Under the pieces are notes generated by a model. That model had not been told where the DNA came from, did not search any database, and was given only the letters and a program-made list of their open reading frames with translations. From positions 1-48,212 of the forward strand of contig JAUYEI010000055.1 of NCBI GenBank assembly GCA_030691385.1: 48,212 nt of DNA, in the 5' to 3' direction. Below, piece after piece: positions 35,420 to 44,931 of the stretch. Position 1 is the first letter of the stretch, and each line of letters starts with the position of its first letter. The position numbers were made by a program, and so were the translations under genes. This DNA comes from Azonexus sp. Lineage in GTDB: Bacteria; Pseudomonadota; Gammaproteobacteria; Burkholderiales; Rhodocyclaceae.

Positions 35420-37249
35420 TCAGCCCTCGTTGCGGATCAGGTCGAGCAGTTCGGCGCCGTAGTGTTCGATCTTGGCGCTGCCCATGCCGGTGATGCCGGC
35501 CAGCATGCCATGGCTGGTCGGGCGGACTTCGGCCAGCTCGCGCAGCGTCTTGTCGTGGAGGATGACGTAGGCCGGCACCGCCTGCTCCTTGGCCGTATTG
35601 CTGCGCCAGCCGCGCAGGATCTGGAACAGCGCTTCGTCGGCCGCCGACAGTTCGCTATGGACGACAGTGCTGCTGCTTCGCGAAGATGACGATGAGGTGG
35701 CCTTGCGTTTGGCCGGCCGGCGCAACTGCACCTGGCGCTGGCCCTTGAGCACTTCGCGAGCAGCGTCGGTGAGTTGCAGCGCGCCATGCTCGGCCATGTC
35801 GACATGGACCAGCCCGGCCGCGGCCAGCTGGCGGAAAACGCTCTTCCAGCCGTGGTCGTCGAGATCGGCACCGACGCCGAAAGTCGGCAATTTGTCATGA
35901 TTCCACTGCTCGATCTTGTCGGTTGCCTTGCCGCGCAGCACGTCGGTCAAATGCGTGACGCCGAAGCGCATGCCGGTACGGAAGATGGCCGACAGCGCCT
36001 TTTGCGCCGCCAGCGTGCCGTCCCACAGTTCCGGCGGCTCGATGCAGACGTCGCAATTGCCGCAGGGCTCACGTTCCTCGGCGAAATAGTTGAGCAGCAC
36101 CTGACGCCGGCAGCGCGGCGCTTCGCAGTAGGAAAGCAGGGCGGTCAGGCGCTGCGATTCGAGAATCTTCTGGCCTGCTCCGGCGCCCGATTCGGCGATG
36201 CGCGCATGTTGCAGCGCGACGTCCTGCATGCCGTAGGCCATCCAGGCTTCGGCCGGTTCGCCGTCGCGGCCGGCGCGACCGGTTTCCTGATAATAGGCCT
36301 CGATGCTTTTCGGCAGGTCGAGGTGGGCGACGAAACGCACGTCCGGCTTGTCGATGCCCATGCCGAAAGCAATCGTGGCGCACATGACCAGCCCTTCCTC
36401 GCGCAGGAAGCGGCGCTGGTTGGCGGCGCGCGTCGGGGCGGGCAGGCCGGCGTGGTAGGGCAGGGCCGGGTAGCCCTGGGCCGACAGCCATTCGGCCGTT
36501 TCTTCAACTTTCTTGCGCGACAGGCAATAGACGATGCCGGCCTGGCCCTTGCGCCCGTTGAGGAAACCGAGCAACTGCTTCCTGGCGTTGTCCTTCTCGA
36601 CGACGGTGTAGCGGATGTTCGGGCGGTCGAAGCTGGACAGGAAAACGCGCGCTGAGGTCAGGCCGAGGCGGGCCAGCATTTCGTTCTGCGTCGCCTTGTC
36701 GGCCGTGGCCGTCAGGGCGATGCGCGGGACGTTCGGGTAGCGTTCGTGCAGCGTCGAGAGCTGCAGGTATTCCGGCCGGAAATCGTGGCCCCATTGCGAC
36801 ACGCAGTGCGCTTCATCGATGGCGAACAGGGCGAGCTTGCCGGCTTCGTACAGCGCGTCGATCATGGCCAGCGTGCGGTCGACGAGCAGGCGTTCCGGGG
36901 CGATGTAGACGAGGTCGATCTGGCCGGCGAACATCTGCTGCTCGACGGCCTGCGCCTCGCGCCAGTCAAGCGTCGAATTGAGGCAGGCGGCCTTGACGCC
37001 AAGCTGGGTCAGGGCATCGACCTGATCCTGCATGAGTGCGATGAGCGGCGAGACGACGATGGCGCAACCGGGACGGAGCAGGGCCGGAATCTGGTAGCAC
37101 AGGCTCTTGCCGCCGCCGGTCGGCATGAGGACGAGCGCATCGCCACCGCGGCCGATGTGGTCGATGATCTCGGCCTGGGCGCCGCGGAAGGCGGGATAGC
37201 CGAAGACGTCGCGCAGGATGGCGAGGGCGGAGGTGGTTCCCACGGTCAA
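35420..37249 (-). CDS. recQ: ATP-dependent DNA helicase RecQ
   Basis: A 3'-5' DNA helicase for recombination and fork repair, 609 residues. Motif 0 [10 protein letters not shown], Walker A MPTGGGKS (K48), DEAH box [19 protein letters not shown], the RecQ zinc site (CEAPRCRR...CGNCDVC), a winged helix and a C-terminal HRDC domain (about 530-605) are present. The start is unusual: the first possible codons are TTG 37249 and GTG 37243, both inside repeat copy F, with no ribosome site. A Ser-rich linker ([12 protein letters not shown]) lies before HRDC. lpxH is upstream, 28 bases away. Confidence 0.95.
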   Translation of the reverse strand: MTVGTTSALAILRDVFGYPAFRGAQAEIIDHIGRGGDALVLMPTGGGKSLCYQIPALLRPGCAIVVSPLIALMQDQVDALTQLGVKAACLNSTLDWREAQAVEQQMFAGQIDLVYIAPERLLVDRTLAMIDALYEAGKLALFAIDEAHCVSQWGHDFRPEYLQLSTLHERYPNVPRIALTATADKATQNEMLARLGLTSARVFLSSFDRPNIRYTVVEKDNARKQLLGFLNGRKGQAGIVYCLSRKKVEETAEWLSAQGYPALPYHAGLPAPTRAANQRRFLREEGLVMCATIAFGMGIDKPDVRFVAHLDLPKSIEAYYQETGRAGRDGEPAEAWMAYGMQDVALQHARIAESGAGAGQKILESQRLTALLSYCEAPRCRRQVLLNYFAEEREPCGNCDVCIEPPELWDGTLAAQKALSAIFRTGMRFGVTHLTDVLRGKATDKIEQWNHDKLPTFGVGADLDDHGWKSVFRQLAAAGLVHVDMAEHGALQLTDAAREVLKGQRQVQLRRPAKRKATSSSSSRSSSTVVHSELSAADEALFQILRGWRSNTAKEQAVPAYVILHDKTLRELAEVRPTSHGMLAGITGMGSAKIEHYGAELLDLIRNEG

Positions 37250-37274
37250 CCGGAAATCTGGGTCAAAATTGAAA
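37237..37274 (-). repeat. Dispersed 40-bp repeat, copy F (lpxH-recQ)
   Basis: The minus-strand core is exact at 37242-37256, preceded (minus strand) by ATTTCAATTTTGACCCAGA. It fills the gap between lpxH and recQ and supplies the recQ start codon. Confidence 0.88.
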
Positions 37275-37277
37275 TGC

Positions 37278-37997
37278 TCACAGGATGGCTTCGCGGCTCA
37301 ATTGCTCGCCGTCCCAGAGCAGCGCTTCGGCGCGCTCTTCGTGCCAGTCGGCAAGGACCCAGCGTTCGACGTGGATGCCATCGACGATGTGGTCGTGCAT
37401 TTCCGGCCGGTGCGTGTGGCCGTGAATGAAGGTGGCGTAGCCGTGTTCGCGCAGGAAATCGTCAGTGGCCGGGCCGTTGAGGTCGGCGTAAACATAGGCG
37501 TGGTCGCGTTTGCGCCGGGCGCTGCGCCAGCGGATGTAGCGGCCGAGCAGGCTGCGCAGGAAACGTGGCTTGGCGCGCATTTTCCGCTGCCATTCCGGAT
37601 CGCGCACCTTGGCCCGATAGGCCATGTAGGCGTGGTCGTCGATGCACAAGGCGTCGCCGTGCGAGAGCACGAAGGACCACTCGGGCAGGACCAGTTCGTA
37701 AGGGTCGGGCAGCAGCGACATGCCGGCCGCCGCGGTGAATTGTTCACCGATGGCGAAATCGCGGTTGCCGTGCATGAAGCAGATCTTCAGCCCGGCCTCG
37801 CTGGCGGCGCGCAGGGCAGCGGTGATCTGCGCGGCGTAGGGATCGTCGATGTCGTCGCCGACCCAGACCTCGAAAAGATCGCCGAGGATGTACAGCGCCT
37901 CGGCCTGCCGGGCGCGGCCGGCCAGAAAGCTCAGGAACAAACGAGTCGCCCCGGGTGACCGGGGCGACAGGTGCAGATCAGAGATGAAGTAGATCAT
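37278..37997 (-). CDS. lpxH: UDP-2,3-diacylglucosamine diphosphatase
   Basis: LpxH splits UDP-diacylglucosamine to lipid X in lipid A synthesis, at the inner face of the membrane. The 239-residue metallophosphatase has D7/H9 in [34 protein letters not shown] and HGHTHRPE, the full set of metal ligands. It lies between the ppiB hairpin and recQ on the same strand. Confidence 0.97.
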   Translation of the reverse strand: MIYFISDLHLSPRSPGATRLFLSFLAGRARQAEALYILGDLFEVWVGDDIDDPYAAQITAALRAASEAGLKICFMHGNRDFAIGEQFTAAAGMSLLPDPYELVLPEWSFVLSHGDALCIDDHAYMAYRAKVRDPEWQRKMRAKPRFLRSLLGRYIRWRSARRKRDHAYVYADLNGPATDDFLREHGYATFIHGHTHRPEMHDHIVDGIHVERWVLADWHEERAEALLWDGEQLSREAIL

Positions 37998-38000
37998 GGT

Positions 38001-38077
38001 GAGGCGTGATTGGTGAGGGGTAATTGGTCATGGGTGAAAAGCTGGTTTGCCCAATCACCAATACCCAATCCCGCCTC
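38001..38077 (-). repeat. Long imperfect inverted repeat between ppiB and lpxH
   Basis: GAGGCGTGATTGGTGAGG (from 38001) and its reverse CCAATACCCAATCCCGCCTC (to 38077) give arms of about 30 bases built from degenerate GATTGG units. The right arm ends exactly at the ppiB stop, so the ppiB transcript ends in, or runs through, this hairpin. Confidence 0.65.
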
Positions 38078-38575
38078 TCAGATGACTTCCGCCTTCTCGA
38101 TGATCACGTCCTCAGCCGGGACGTCCTGGTGGAAGCCCTTGTTGCCGGTCTTGACGGCGCGGATCTTGTCGACGACATCGAGGCCTTCGACGACTTCGCC
38201 GAACACGCAGTAGCCCCAGCCCTGGCCGGACGGTGACTTGAAATCGAGGAAATCGTTATCGACGGTATTGATGAAGAACTGGGCGGTAGCCGAATGCGGA
38301 TCGTTGGTGCGGGCCATGGCGACGGTGCCGCGCTTGTTCTTGAGGCCATTCTCGGCCTCGTTCTCGATCGGTGCCTGGCACGGCTTCTGGCCCATGCCCG
38401 GTTCCATGCCGCCGCCCTGGATCATGAAGTTCTTGATGACGCGGTGGAAGATGGTGCCGTTGTAGTGGCCGGCTTCAACGTAGGAAATGAAGTTGGCAAC
38501 GGTCTTCGGCGCCTTCTCGACGTTCAGTTCGAGCGTGATGTCGCCGTGGTTGGTGGTGAGCTTGATTTTGGACAT
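38078..38575 (-). CDS. ppiB: Cytoplasmic peptidyl-prolyl cis-trans isomerase (cyclophilin B)
   Basis: A 165-residue cyclophilin without signal peptide. [14 protein letters not shown] with the catalytic Arg, [18 protein letters not shown] and the [16 protein letters not shown] segment are diagnostic. It speeds proline isomerisation in folding. It lies nine bases after its exported paralogue, which suggests an old tandem duplication with one copy kept in each compartment. Confidence 0.95.
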   Translation of the reverse strand: MSKIKLTTNHGDITLELNVEKAPKTVANFISYVEAGHYNGTIFHRVIKNFMIQGGGMEPGMGQKPCQAPIENEAENGLKNKRGTVAMARTNDPHSATAQFFINTVDNDFLDFKSPSGQGWGYCVFGEVVEGLDVVDKIRAVKTGNKGFHQDVPAEDVIIEKAEVI

Positions 38576-38584
38576 GGGTGATCC

Positions 38585-39157
38585 TTATTTGTCGGAGATG
38601 ATTTTGACGTTCTGGATGACGACCGGGGTGGTCGGAACGTCGGTGTAATAGCCAGCGCTGCCGGTCGGCACCTTGGCGATCTTGTCGATGACATCCATGC
38701 CCTGGGTCACCTTGCCGAAGACGGCATAGCCCCAGCCGCGCGGGTCGCCGGTGGTCTTGTGATTGAGGAAATCGTTGTTCTTGAGGTTGATGAAGAACTG
38801 GACGCGAGCCGAATGCGGGTCCGGCGTACGGGCCATGGCCACGGTGCCGCGATCATTGGTCAGGCCATTGGTCGCTTCGTTCTGCAGGGCCGGGGTCAGC
38901 GTTTTCTTTTCTTCCATCGCTCGGCTGAAGCCGCCGCCCTGGATCATGAAGCCATCAATGACGCGATGGAAAATGGTCGCCTCGTAAAAGCCGTGCTTGG
39001 CGTTGTAGAGGAAGAACTCGACAGTTTTCGGGGCCTTCTCCGGGTAAAGTTCAAGCGTGAATTTACCCAGATTGGTCGTCACTTCGACGGTCGGGGTGGC
39101 CCACACGGCGAGCGATACGAGCAGGCCGGTGGCGAGGGCGGAGATTTTTTTCAACAT
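38585..39157 (-). CDS. ppiA: Periplasmic peptidyl-prolyl cis-trans isomerase (cyclophilin A)
   Basis: A 190-residue cyclophilin with signal peptide MLKKISALATGLLVSLAVWA (1-20). Core motifs [35 protein letters not shown] and YAVFGKVTQGMDVIDKI match the family. ATG 39157 has GAAGGAAG upstream and shares a base with the L,D-transpeptidase stop; an ATG 30 bases earlier lies inside that gene. It probably assists folding of envelope proteins. Confidence 0.93.
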   Translation of the reverse strand: MLKKISALATGLLVSLAVWATPTVEVTTNLGKFTLELYPEKAPKTVEFFLYNAKHGFYEATIFHRVIDGFMIQGGGFSRAMEEKKTLTPALQNEATNGLTNDRGTVAMARTPDPHSARVQFFINLKNNDFLNHKTTGDPRGWGYAVFGKVTQGMDVIDKIAKVPTGSAGYYTDVPTTPVVIQNVKIISDK

Positions 39158-40452
39158 CAGGCACTTCCTTCGTAAATGATTTTCCACTGGTTGCCTTCAC
39201 GCAGCCAGTACTGGCGTTTTTTCATCTGGTTGTTGAGGTTGTTGCTGCGGTAATCCTGGTCGAAAGTCACGACGACCACTTCGTCCTTGCCCGGATTGCG
39301 GAAGACAGAAACATTGTCGATCTTGAGCTTGATCCATTCCTTGCCGGCATTGACCTGCTTTTTCTGGGCGGAAAACTCGGCGAAATCGTGCTCGCCAGCC
39401 TTGAAGCGCTTCGAATAGTGCGTCAGGTAGCGCTCGGTATCGCGGCTTTCCCAGTCGGTACGCCAGGCGTCGATCGACTTGTTGAGTTCGCTGCGCTCCC
39501 TGGCCCAGTCGTCGAGCGACAGCCATTCGACCGAGTTGCTGATGATCACCGGTGTCAGGCCGACCTGCAGATTCTTGGCGACGACGTCGAGATCCTGGTT
39601 GGTCAGCACGACACAACCGTCGGAGGCGCGTGGCGGCCGGGCAAAGGTGTCGGACGGCGTGCCGTGCAGCCAGATGCCGCTGCCGCCTCGGCCCTGACGC
39701 TTGTCCCATTCGTTTGGGTAATTGAGCGGGAAGGCGCCGCTGCCATAGAGGTCGGCCAGCTTCTGGCGGGGCAGGTTGGCCGTGACGTGATAGACGCCAA
39801 CCGGCGTCTTCTTGTCGCCTTCGACGAGCTTTTCGGCACCCAGCTTGCCCTGGGTGACGTAATAATCGGCGACGAAGCGTGGCTGACCGCCGTTCTTGAG
39901 GTCGTTTTCGTACAGGTAGAGACGTGAACGCTTGGTATCGACGACGATGGCAAAGCGCTGGTCGGGCTGCATCTGCAGCAGGTAGCGCGGTACGAAATCG
40001 GCCGGCGGCTTTTCGCGATAGGCGGCGAGACGGGCGATGGCTTCGGCGCGCAGGTCGGCCACCTTGTCGGCCGGGGCGTCGGTCAATGCACCAAAGGTGT
40101 TGATTGCTTGCTTGCGGGCAAGCAGCAGATCGCCCTTGATGAGGTGGGCCAGCCGGTAGTTCGGGTGCTGACGCAACAGATTTTCGGTCAGTTGCAGCGC
40201 ATTGCTCAGGCGATTGCCTTCAATTTCGGCAAGAATGCGCGTCAAGGCTTCTTCCGGACCGGAGTCGGAAACGATCAGGGGCAAGGCCGAACCCTGACTG
40301 GATGCGTCGGGCGTTGTCCGTGCCAGGGCAATCGCCGACAGTTCGTTGATGGTAACGGGGGTAGTCGCCGGCTGGTCTTTGAGCCGGGCTGCCGCACCGG
40401 CGGCCAGGGCGACCGCCAGTCCGGAGAGAGCTATTTTACGGCCTAATTTCAC
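39157..40452 (-). CDS. L,D-transpeptidase (YkuD) with C-terminal NTF2-like domain
   Basis: A periplasmic enzyme (431 residues) that would cross-link peptidoglycan or attach proteins to it. An N-terminal membrane or signal segment (about 5-22) is followed by a helical region (about 60-160) and the YkuD catalytic domain (about 165-300) with H263 in GIWLHGTP and the nucleophile C280 in SDGCVVLTN. A C-terminal NTF2/SnoaL-like domain (about 310-430, DDWARERSELNKSIDAWRTDW ... YWLREGNQWKIIYEG) also occurs in the protein encoded upstream. I chose GTG 40452, in GTGA overlap with that gene, over GTG 40479. Confidence 0.88.
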   Translation of the reverse strand: MKLGRKIALSGLAVALAAGAAARLKDQPATTPVTINELSAIALARTTPDASSQGSALPLIVSDSGPEEALTRILAEIEGNRLSNALQLTENLLRQHPNYRLAHLIKGDLLLARKQAINTFGALTDAPADKVADLRAEAIARLAAYREKPPADFVPRYLLQMQPDQRFAIVVDTKRSRLYLYENDLKNGGQPRFVADYYVTQGKLGAEKLVEGDKKTPVGVYHVTANLPRQKLADLYGSGAFPLNYPNEWDKRQGRGGSGIWLHGTPSDTFARPPRASDGCVVLTNQDLDVVAKNLQVGLTPVIISNSVEWLSLDDWARERSELNKSIDAWRTDWESRDTERYLTHYSKRFKAGEHDFAEFSAQKKQVNAGKEWIKLKIDNVSVFRNPGKDEVVVVTFDQDYRSNNLNNQMKKRQYWLREGNQWKIIYEGSA

Positions 40453-41555
40453 CGGGCGTTTTCTTCCTTGATCAGCCACTTGCTACCGGCCCGAACGAAG
40501 ATGAGCGTCTTGGTCGTCGAACTGCTCAGACCGGTTGCCTTGTAGTGCTGGCGGAACTTGGCGGTAGCCTTGTCGCCATTGATCGTGACTTGTGGCGTAT
40601 CGAAGGAAACCGAGATATTGCCGCCCTTGCCGGCGATGCGCTGTTCGCGTTCCTGCTCCCAGGCCTTGCGGCTCATGCCCTTCGGCGTGTCGAAGTCGTT
40701 GGCGTAGGCGCCCAGATAGGCGCGCATGTCCTTGCGCGACCAGGCATCGGCCCAGGCGTTCATGGCCTTGACGACGTCGTCGCTGCCGGCGGCGGTCGGT
40801 GCAGCGGCTGGGGTCGGCGTCGCTACGGCTGCGGCCGGAGCGGGCGCTGTGGCAACCGCTGTCGGCTTGCTGGCCGGTGAGGCAGAGGCGGCGCCCGGTG
40901 TCGAGGTGACGATGGTGGCGCTCGGCGCAGCGGCGACGGCCGGCTTGGCGGCAACGGCAGCAACCGGCGCGATGGCAGCAACCGGCGCCGGCTGCGGCTT
41001 GACGTTGCCCTTGCTGGAGGTGGTGATGAGGTCGCGGATCAGGGCCAGCTTGTTCTGCGTTGTCGAATTGGCGTTGTCCAGTTGCAGGGCCTTGTCGTAG
41101 GCCTGGCTGGCCAGCTTGGCGTACACGTCGCCGAGATTTTCGTAGGCGATGGCGTAGGACGGATGCGTCCTTATGGCCATTTCGAGCGCCGTGCGGGCCT
41201 TGTCATACTGCTTTTGCTGGGCGTAGAGCACGGCCAGGTTGTTGTAGGGTTCCGGCAGTTCCGGGTAATCCTCGGAAAGCTTGGTGAAGACGGCGATGGC
41301 GTCGGCCGGCTTGTTCATCTCGGTATAGATCAGACCCTTGAGGAAGCGGCCTTGGGCATCCTTGGGGCGGCTGCTCAGGTAGGCATCGATTTTCTCGAGC
41401 GCCTGCGGGTACTGGCCCTGCTTGATCAGGCGCTGGACTTCCGGCAGGTTGTCGGCTAAAGCCGGTATGGCGAAACCGATGGCCAGGCCAATCGCCATTG
41501 CACGCAACGTCTTGAGCTTCTGAAAACGGGGCTGGAGCAGGGAAATAGAGGTCAT
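40449..41555 (-). CDS. Exported TPR protein with C-terminal NTF2-like domain
   Basis: A 368-residue protein with a signal peptide or anchor (about 18-43, ending PALA|DN), three or four TPR units (about 48-180), an Ala/Pro/Val-rich linker (about 195-265) and a C-terminal NTF2/SnoaL-like domain (about 268-368, [24 protein letters not shown] ... [12 protein letters not shown]). The same end domain is in the L,D-transpeptidase that follows with a four-base overlap, so they likely act together at the cell wall. ATG 41555 is chosen; ATG 41585 would lie in the AT-rich promoter region shared with cysS. Confidence 0.78.
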   Translation of the reverse strand: MTSISLLQPRFQKLKTLRAMAIGLAIGFAIPALADNLPEVQRLIKQGQYPQALEKIDAYLSSRPKDAQGRFLKGLIYTEMNKPADAIAVFTKLSEDYPELPEPYNNLAVLYAQQKQYDKARTALEMAIRTHPSYAIAYENLGDVYAKLASQAYDKALQLDNANSTTQNKLALIRDLITTSSKGNVKPQPAPVAAIAPVAAVAAKPAVAAAPSATIVTSTPGAASASPASKPTAVATAPAPAAAVATPTPAAAPTAAGSDDVVKAMNAWADAWSRKDMRAYLGAYANDFDTPKGMSRKAWEQEREQRIAGKGGNISVSFDTPQVTINGDKATAKFRQHYKATGLSSSTTKTLIFVRAGSKWLIKEENAR

Positions 41556-41660
41556 CGCTATGCTATACTTTTCGAGGTTATACAATCTTCCGATTCTACC
41601 AAAAACGCCGGTGATTCCATAGGGATTAGCAAGCCGGCCAAGCCCGGTTTCCCTCCCCGC

Positions 41661-43031
41661 ATGCTCAAGATCTACAACTCCCTCAAGCGCGAAAAGCAGC
41701 TATTTACTCCGATCGAGCCGAACAAGGTTCGCATGTATGTCTGTGGCATGACGGTCTATGACTATTGCCACCTCGGCCATGCCCGGGTCATGGTTGTCTT
41801 CGACATGGTTTACCGCTGGCTCAAGGCGAGTGGCTACGACGTGACCTACGTCCGCAACATTACCGACATCGACGACAAGATCATCAGGCGCGCCATCGAG
41901 AACGGCGAGACGATCCAGCAACTGACCAACCGTTTCATCGCCTACATGCACGAAGATGCCGATGCCTTGGGCGTTCAGCGCCCCGACCACGAGCCGCGGG
42001 CGACCGACTACGTGCCGGAAATGCTCGATCTGATCGGCAAGCTCGAGGCGACCGGCCTCGCTTACCAGGCGACCGATGGCGACGTGAATTACGCCGTGCG
42101 CAAGTTTCCCGGCTACGGCAAGCTGTCCGGCAAGTCGCTCGACGATCTGCGGGCCGGCGAGCGCGTCGAGGTCGATTCGGCCAAGCAGGATCCGCTTGAT
42201 TTCGTGCTGTGGAAGCACGCCAAGCCGGGTGAGCCGGCCTGGGAGTCGCCGTGGGGCGAAGGTCGGCCGGGTTGGCATATCGAATGTTCGGCCATGAGTT
42301 CGAAGTTGCTCGGCAATCATTTCGACATCCACGGCGGTGGCCAGGATTTGCAGTTCCCGCACCACGAAAACGAGATCGCCCAGTCGGAAGGGGCGCACCA
42401 GTGCTCCTTCGTCAATTACTGGATGCACAACGGTTTCGTCCGCGTCGACAACGAGAAGATGTCCAAGTCGCTGGGCAATTTCTTCACCATCCGCACGGTG
42501 CTTGAGCAGTTCGATGCCGAAGTCGTCCGCTTCTTCATCCTGCGTGCGCACTACCGCAGTCCGCTCAATTATTCGGACGCCCATCTCGACGACGCCAGGC
42601 GTAGCCTGGACAGCCTGTATTTCACCTTGCGTGACGTGCCGGTGGTGGCTGTCGCCATCGACTGGAGCAACGATTTTGCGGCCCGTTTCGCCGCCGCGCT
42701 GAACGAGGATTTCGACTCGCATGGCGCCATTTCGGTGCTCTTCGAACTGGCGGCCGAGGCCAATCGGCAGAAGAGCGGCGAACTGTCCGGCCTGCTCAAG
42801 GCGCTGGGCGCCGTGATCGGCCTGCTCGAGCGGGAGCCGATGGCTTATCTGCAGGGGGGCGGGGCGGCGGGCGGCCTTGACGAGGCGGCTATCGAGCAGA
42901 TGATTGCGGATCGCGCGGCGGCCAAGAAGGCCAGGAATTTTGCCGAGTCGGATCGTCTTCGCGATGAACTGAAGGCGGCGGGGATCGCGCTCGATGATAG
43001 TCCGCAGGGAACGACCTGGCGGCGGGCCTGA
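41661..43031 (+). CDS. cysS: Cysteinyl-tRNA synthetase
   Basis: CysS charges tRNA-Cys. The 456-residue class I enzyme has the zinc ligand C28, the HIGH-type motif HLGHARV (37-43), [13 protein letters not shown] and [15 protein letters not shown] with the other zinc ligands, and KMSKSLGN (K266). Insert and anticodon-binding parts end with [30 protein letters not shown]. The 105-base region upstream is AT-rich around 41564-41600 and is shared with the divergent TPR gene; I cannot fix a promoter in it. Confidence 0.98.
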   Translation: MLKIYNSLKREKQLFTPIEPNKVRMYVCGMTVYDYCHLGHARVMVVFDMVYRWLKASGYDVTYVRNITDIDDKIIRRAIENGETIQQLTNRFIAYMHEDADALGVQRPDHEPRATDYVPEMLDLIGKLEATGLAYQATDGDVNYAVRKFPGYGKLSGKSLDDLRAGERVEVDSAKQDPLDFVLWKHAKPGEPAWESPWGEGRPGWHIECSAMSSKLLGNHFDIHGGGQDLQFPHHENEIAQSEGAHQCSFVNYWMHNGFVRVDNEKMSKSLGNFFTIRTVLEQFDAEVVRFFILRAHYRSPLNYSDAHLDDARRSLDSLYFTLRDVPVVAVAIDWSNDFAARFAAALNEDFDSHGAISVLFELAAEANRQKSGELSGLLKALGAVIGLLEREPMAYLQGGGAAGGLDEAAIEQMIADRAAAKKARNFAESDRLRDELKAAGIALDDSPQGTTWRRA

Positions 43032-43076
43032 GTTTTTCCGTTTAATTGGTTTGGGGTTCCGCCTTGTTGGCGGGCG

Positions 43077-43106
43077 TACTTTCTTTTGCTTCGCCAAAAG
43101 AAAGTA
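43077..43106 (+). other. Conserved hairpin, left arm of the inverted element
   Basis: TACTTTCTTTTG and CAAAAGAAAGTA form a perfect 12-bp stem around CTTCGC. The right arm has the same hairpin (43558-43587) with two paired changes that keep all base pairs. Confidence 0.8.
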
Positions 43107-43321
43107 GCCAAAGGCTATTGCTAGCGCAGCTAAAAGGCGACCCTGGGTCGGTGCCGGCTACGCCGGTTCCCTGCGCTACTCGGCAGGCCGGGCGGCTGCG
43201 GAACTCGGGGCTTTGCCCCTCAAACAGTCCTCGCCGAAGGCCCCCGGCCTTCCTGTGTTGCTCGGCACCTCTCAAGGGGCCCGGTAAAACGATCCGTGCT
43301 TTAGCTTGGGTGCCTGAATGG

Positions 43322-43369
43322 CAGATTTGATTTTTTGCCGTTTTTTCCGGTTGACCGTGGGAATCCATT
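43322..43369 (+). repeat. Dispersed 40-bp repeat, copy G (centre of inverted element)
   Basis: The core is exact at 43344-43358, preceded by GATTTGATTTTTTGCCG and followed by GGGAATCC. It gives the longest match to the consensus and lies between the two arms of the element. Confidence 0.88.
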
Positions 43370-43557
43370 TTTTGCGCTACATCCGTCGAACCCGGACGCC
43401 TTTGGGGTCCCCGTGGAAGGCGTTGAGCAACGCAGGCGGGCCGGGGGCAGTCGGCTTGCGCTGTCTGAGCCGCAGGCGAGTTTAAGAAGCCGCCCGGCCC
43501 GACGAGTAGCGCAAGGAACCCGAAGGGCGCCGCCCCCGGGGTCGCCTTCTTTTTGGC

Positions 43558-43587
43558 TACTTTTTCTTGGCGAAGCAAGAAAAAGTA
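43558..43587 (-). other. Conserved hairpin, right arm of the inverted element
   Basis: Read on the minus strand, TACTTTTTCTTG and CAAGAAAAAGTA pair perfectly around the same CTTCGC loop as in the left arm. Relative to the left copy, one C-G pair is T-A and one T-A pair is C-G. Confidence 0.8.
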
Positions 43588-43699
43588 CGCCCGCCAACAA
43601 GGCGGAACCCCAAGCCAATTTAGAAGAACACTCGACAAAACAGGGATTCACACCAAGCTGGCAATGCTGCCTAACAGCAAAGCATTGCCCGAAGCAGGC

Positions 43700-44839
43700 T
43701 TACTTCAGAATTTTCCCGCCTTGCCCAATGACCGTCAGTTCGACAAAGCGCGACCCGAGCCGGGTGTTCGGGCCGTAGTTGACGCGATAGCCACCAAGAT
43801 CAGCCCCGCTCATGCTTTCCAGCGAACTCACCAGTTTTTCGCGGCTGAGGTCTTTGCCAGCCCGCTTGAGGCCTTCGATCATGGTCCTGGCCATCAGGTA
43901 GCCTTCCAGGCCGTAATACGAGTAGGCGCCCTTGTCGGAGAGCTTTTGATAGTCGCGGACGACCGGCACGACGTTGTTCCACGGGTAGGGGACGACCTGT
44001 GAAACGCCGATGCCGCGTGAATCGGGGCCGAGTTCCTGGACGAGCAGTTCAGCACCGACCGGCGACAGGGTCATGAGCATCGGATGCTGGCCGACTTTTT
44101 TCATGGCCTTGACGAAGGCGGCCGTCGGCTTGTACAGCGTGACCATGACCACGGCCTGCGGCGTCGCCTTGGCGATTGTTTCGACGGCCTTGGCGACATC
44201 CAGCGAGTTGCGTTCGACGGTGCCGACGGCAGACGGGGTGAGGTTGTGTTTTTTGAGCGCGGCGGCGACGCCATCCAGGCCGGATTTGCCGAAGCCGTCG
44301 TTCTGGTAGAAGACGGCAATATTCTTGAGGCCGAGCGAAACCATCTGGTTGACAATGACTTCGGTTTCGTCGGCGTAGCTGGCGCGGACGTTGAACATGT
44401 AGCGCGCGTTGGGATTGGTGGCCAGAGATTCGCGCAGCGTGGTGGCGCCGGAAATGGTGCCGACCAGCGGCACCTTGGCCGGGCCGAAGACGGTGTTCAT
44501 GGTTTCGGTCGTCGGGCTCGAACCGTAGTAGGCGAGCAGCGCGAAGACATTTTTTTCCTTGATCAGCGTCCTGGTGTTGGCGACGGCGCGCTCGGTTTCG
44601 TAGCCGTCATCGAGGGCGATCAGTTCGAGCTTGCGGCCGTTGATGCCGCCGCTTTTGTTGACCTGCTCGAAATAGGCGCTGATGGTCTGCCGCATGTCCA
44701 GTCCATAGGCGCCGTTCGGGCCGGAGAAGGGGGCCGACATGCCGAGGGTGATCGTCGTGTCGGTGACGCCGGGCTCGGCCCAGCACATCGTGGAAAAGGC
44801 AATTGCGCCAACGGTGGCCAGTCGTTTGAAGACTTGCAT
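43700..44839 (-). CDS. ABC transporter periplasmic binding protein, branched-chain amino acid type
   Basis: A 379-residue exported ligand-binding protein of the LivJ/Peripla_BP_6 family. A signal peptide (1-21, ending MCWA) precedes TITLGMSAPFSGPNGAYG, GGINGRKLELIALDDGYETERAVANTRTLI and the second-lobe NIAVFYQNDGFGKSGLDGV, all family signatures. No permease or ATPase gene is nearby, so ligand and partner transporter are unknown; such orphans also act in sensing. GGGGGAG lies before ATG 44839. The gene ends 80 bases from the inverted element. Confidence 0.9.
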   Translation of the reverse strand: MQVFKRLATVGAIAFSTMCWAEPGVTDTTITLGMSAPFSGPNGAYGLDMRQTISAYFEQVNKSGGINGRKLELIALDDGYETERAVANTRTLIKEKNVFALLAYYGSSPTTETMNTVFGPAKVPLVGTISGATTLRESLATNPNARYMFNVRASYADETEVIVNQMVSLGLKNIAVFYQNDGFGKSGLDGVAAALKKHNLTPSAVGTVERNSLDVAKAVETIAKATPQAVVMVTLYKPTAAFVKAMKKVGQHPMLMTLSPVGAELLVQELGPDSRGIGVSQVVPYPWNNVVPVVRDYQKLSDKGAYSYYGLEGYLMARTMIEGLKRAGKDLSREKLVSSLESMSGADLGGYRVNYGPNTRLGSRFVELTVIGQGGKILK

Positions 44840-44931
44840 TGTTTTTTCTCCCCCTGATAGATCAATCGATTCTAACAGCCGGGGATATTACCGGGAACAG
44901 GGTGGGCCGGACTTTCGGCAATTTGTCGAGT

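Larger units (their letters stand above)
43044..43620. mobile_element. Non-coding ~575-bp inverted-repeat element (MITE-like)
   Basis: The 668 bases between cysS and the binding-protein gene hold no credible gene. 43051-43080 is the exact reverse complement of 43584-43613 (30 bp), and the match goes on outward to 43044 and 43620 with one mismatch. The inner arms (43107-43290, 43390-43557) are diverged inverted copies of each other, with shared blocks such as TGCGCTACTCG and CCGGGCGGC. Repeat copy G lies in the centre. Conceptual translations (ESTPANKAEPQ and similar) are of a kind often annotated as hypothetical proteins in Proteobacteria. No transposase is present. Confidence 0.7.

Noticed and set aside
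43046..43778. Several ORFs of 90-200 codons on both strands between cysS and the binding-protein gene
   Set aside because: They follow the inverted repeat arms and the 40-bp repeat; translations contain ANKAEPQ-type and FFPVDRG strings, have no ribosome sites and match no family I know.
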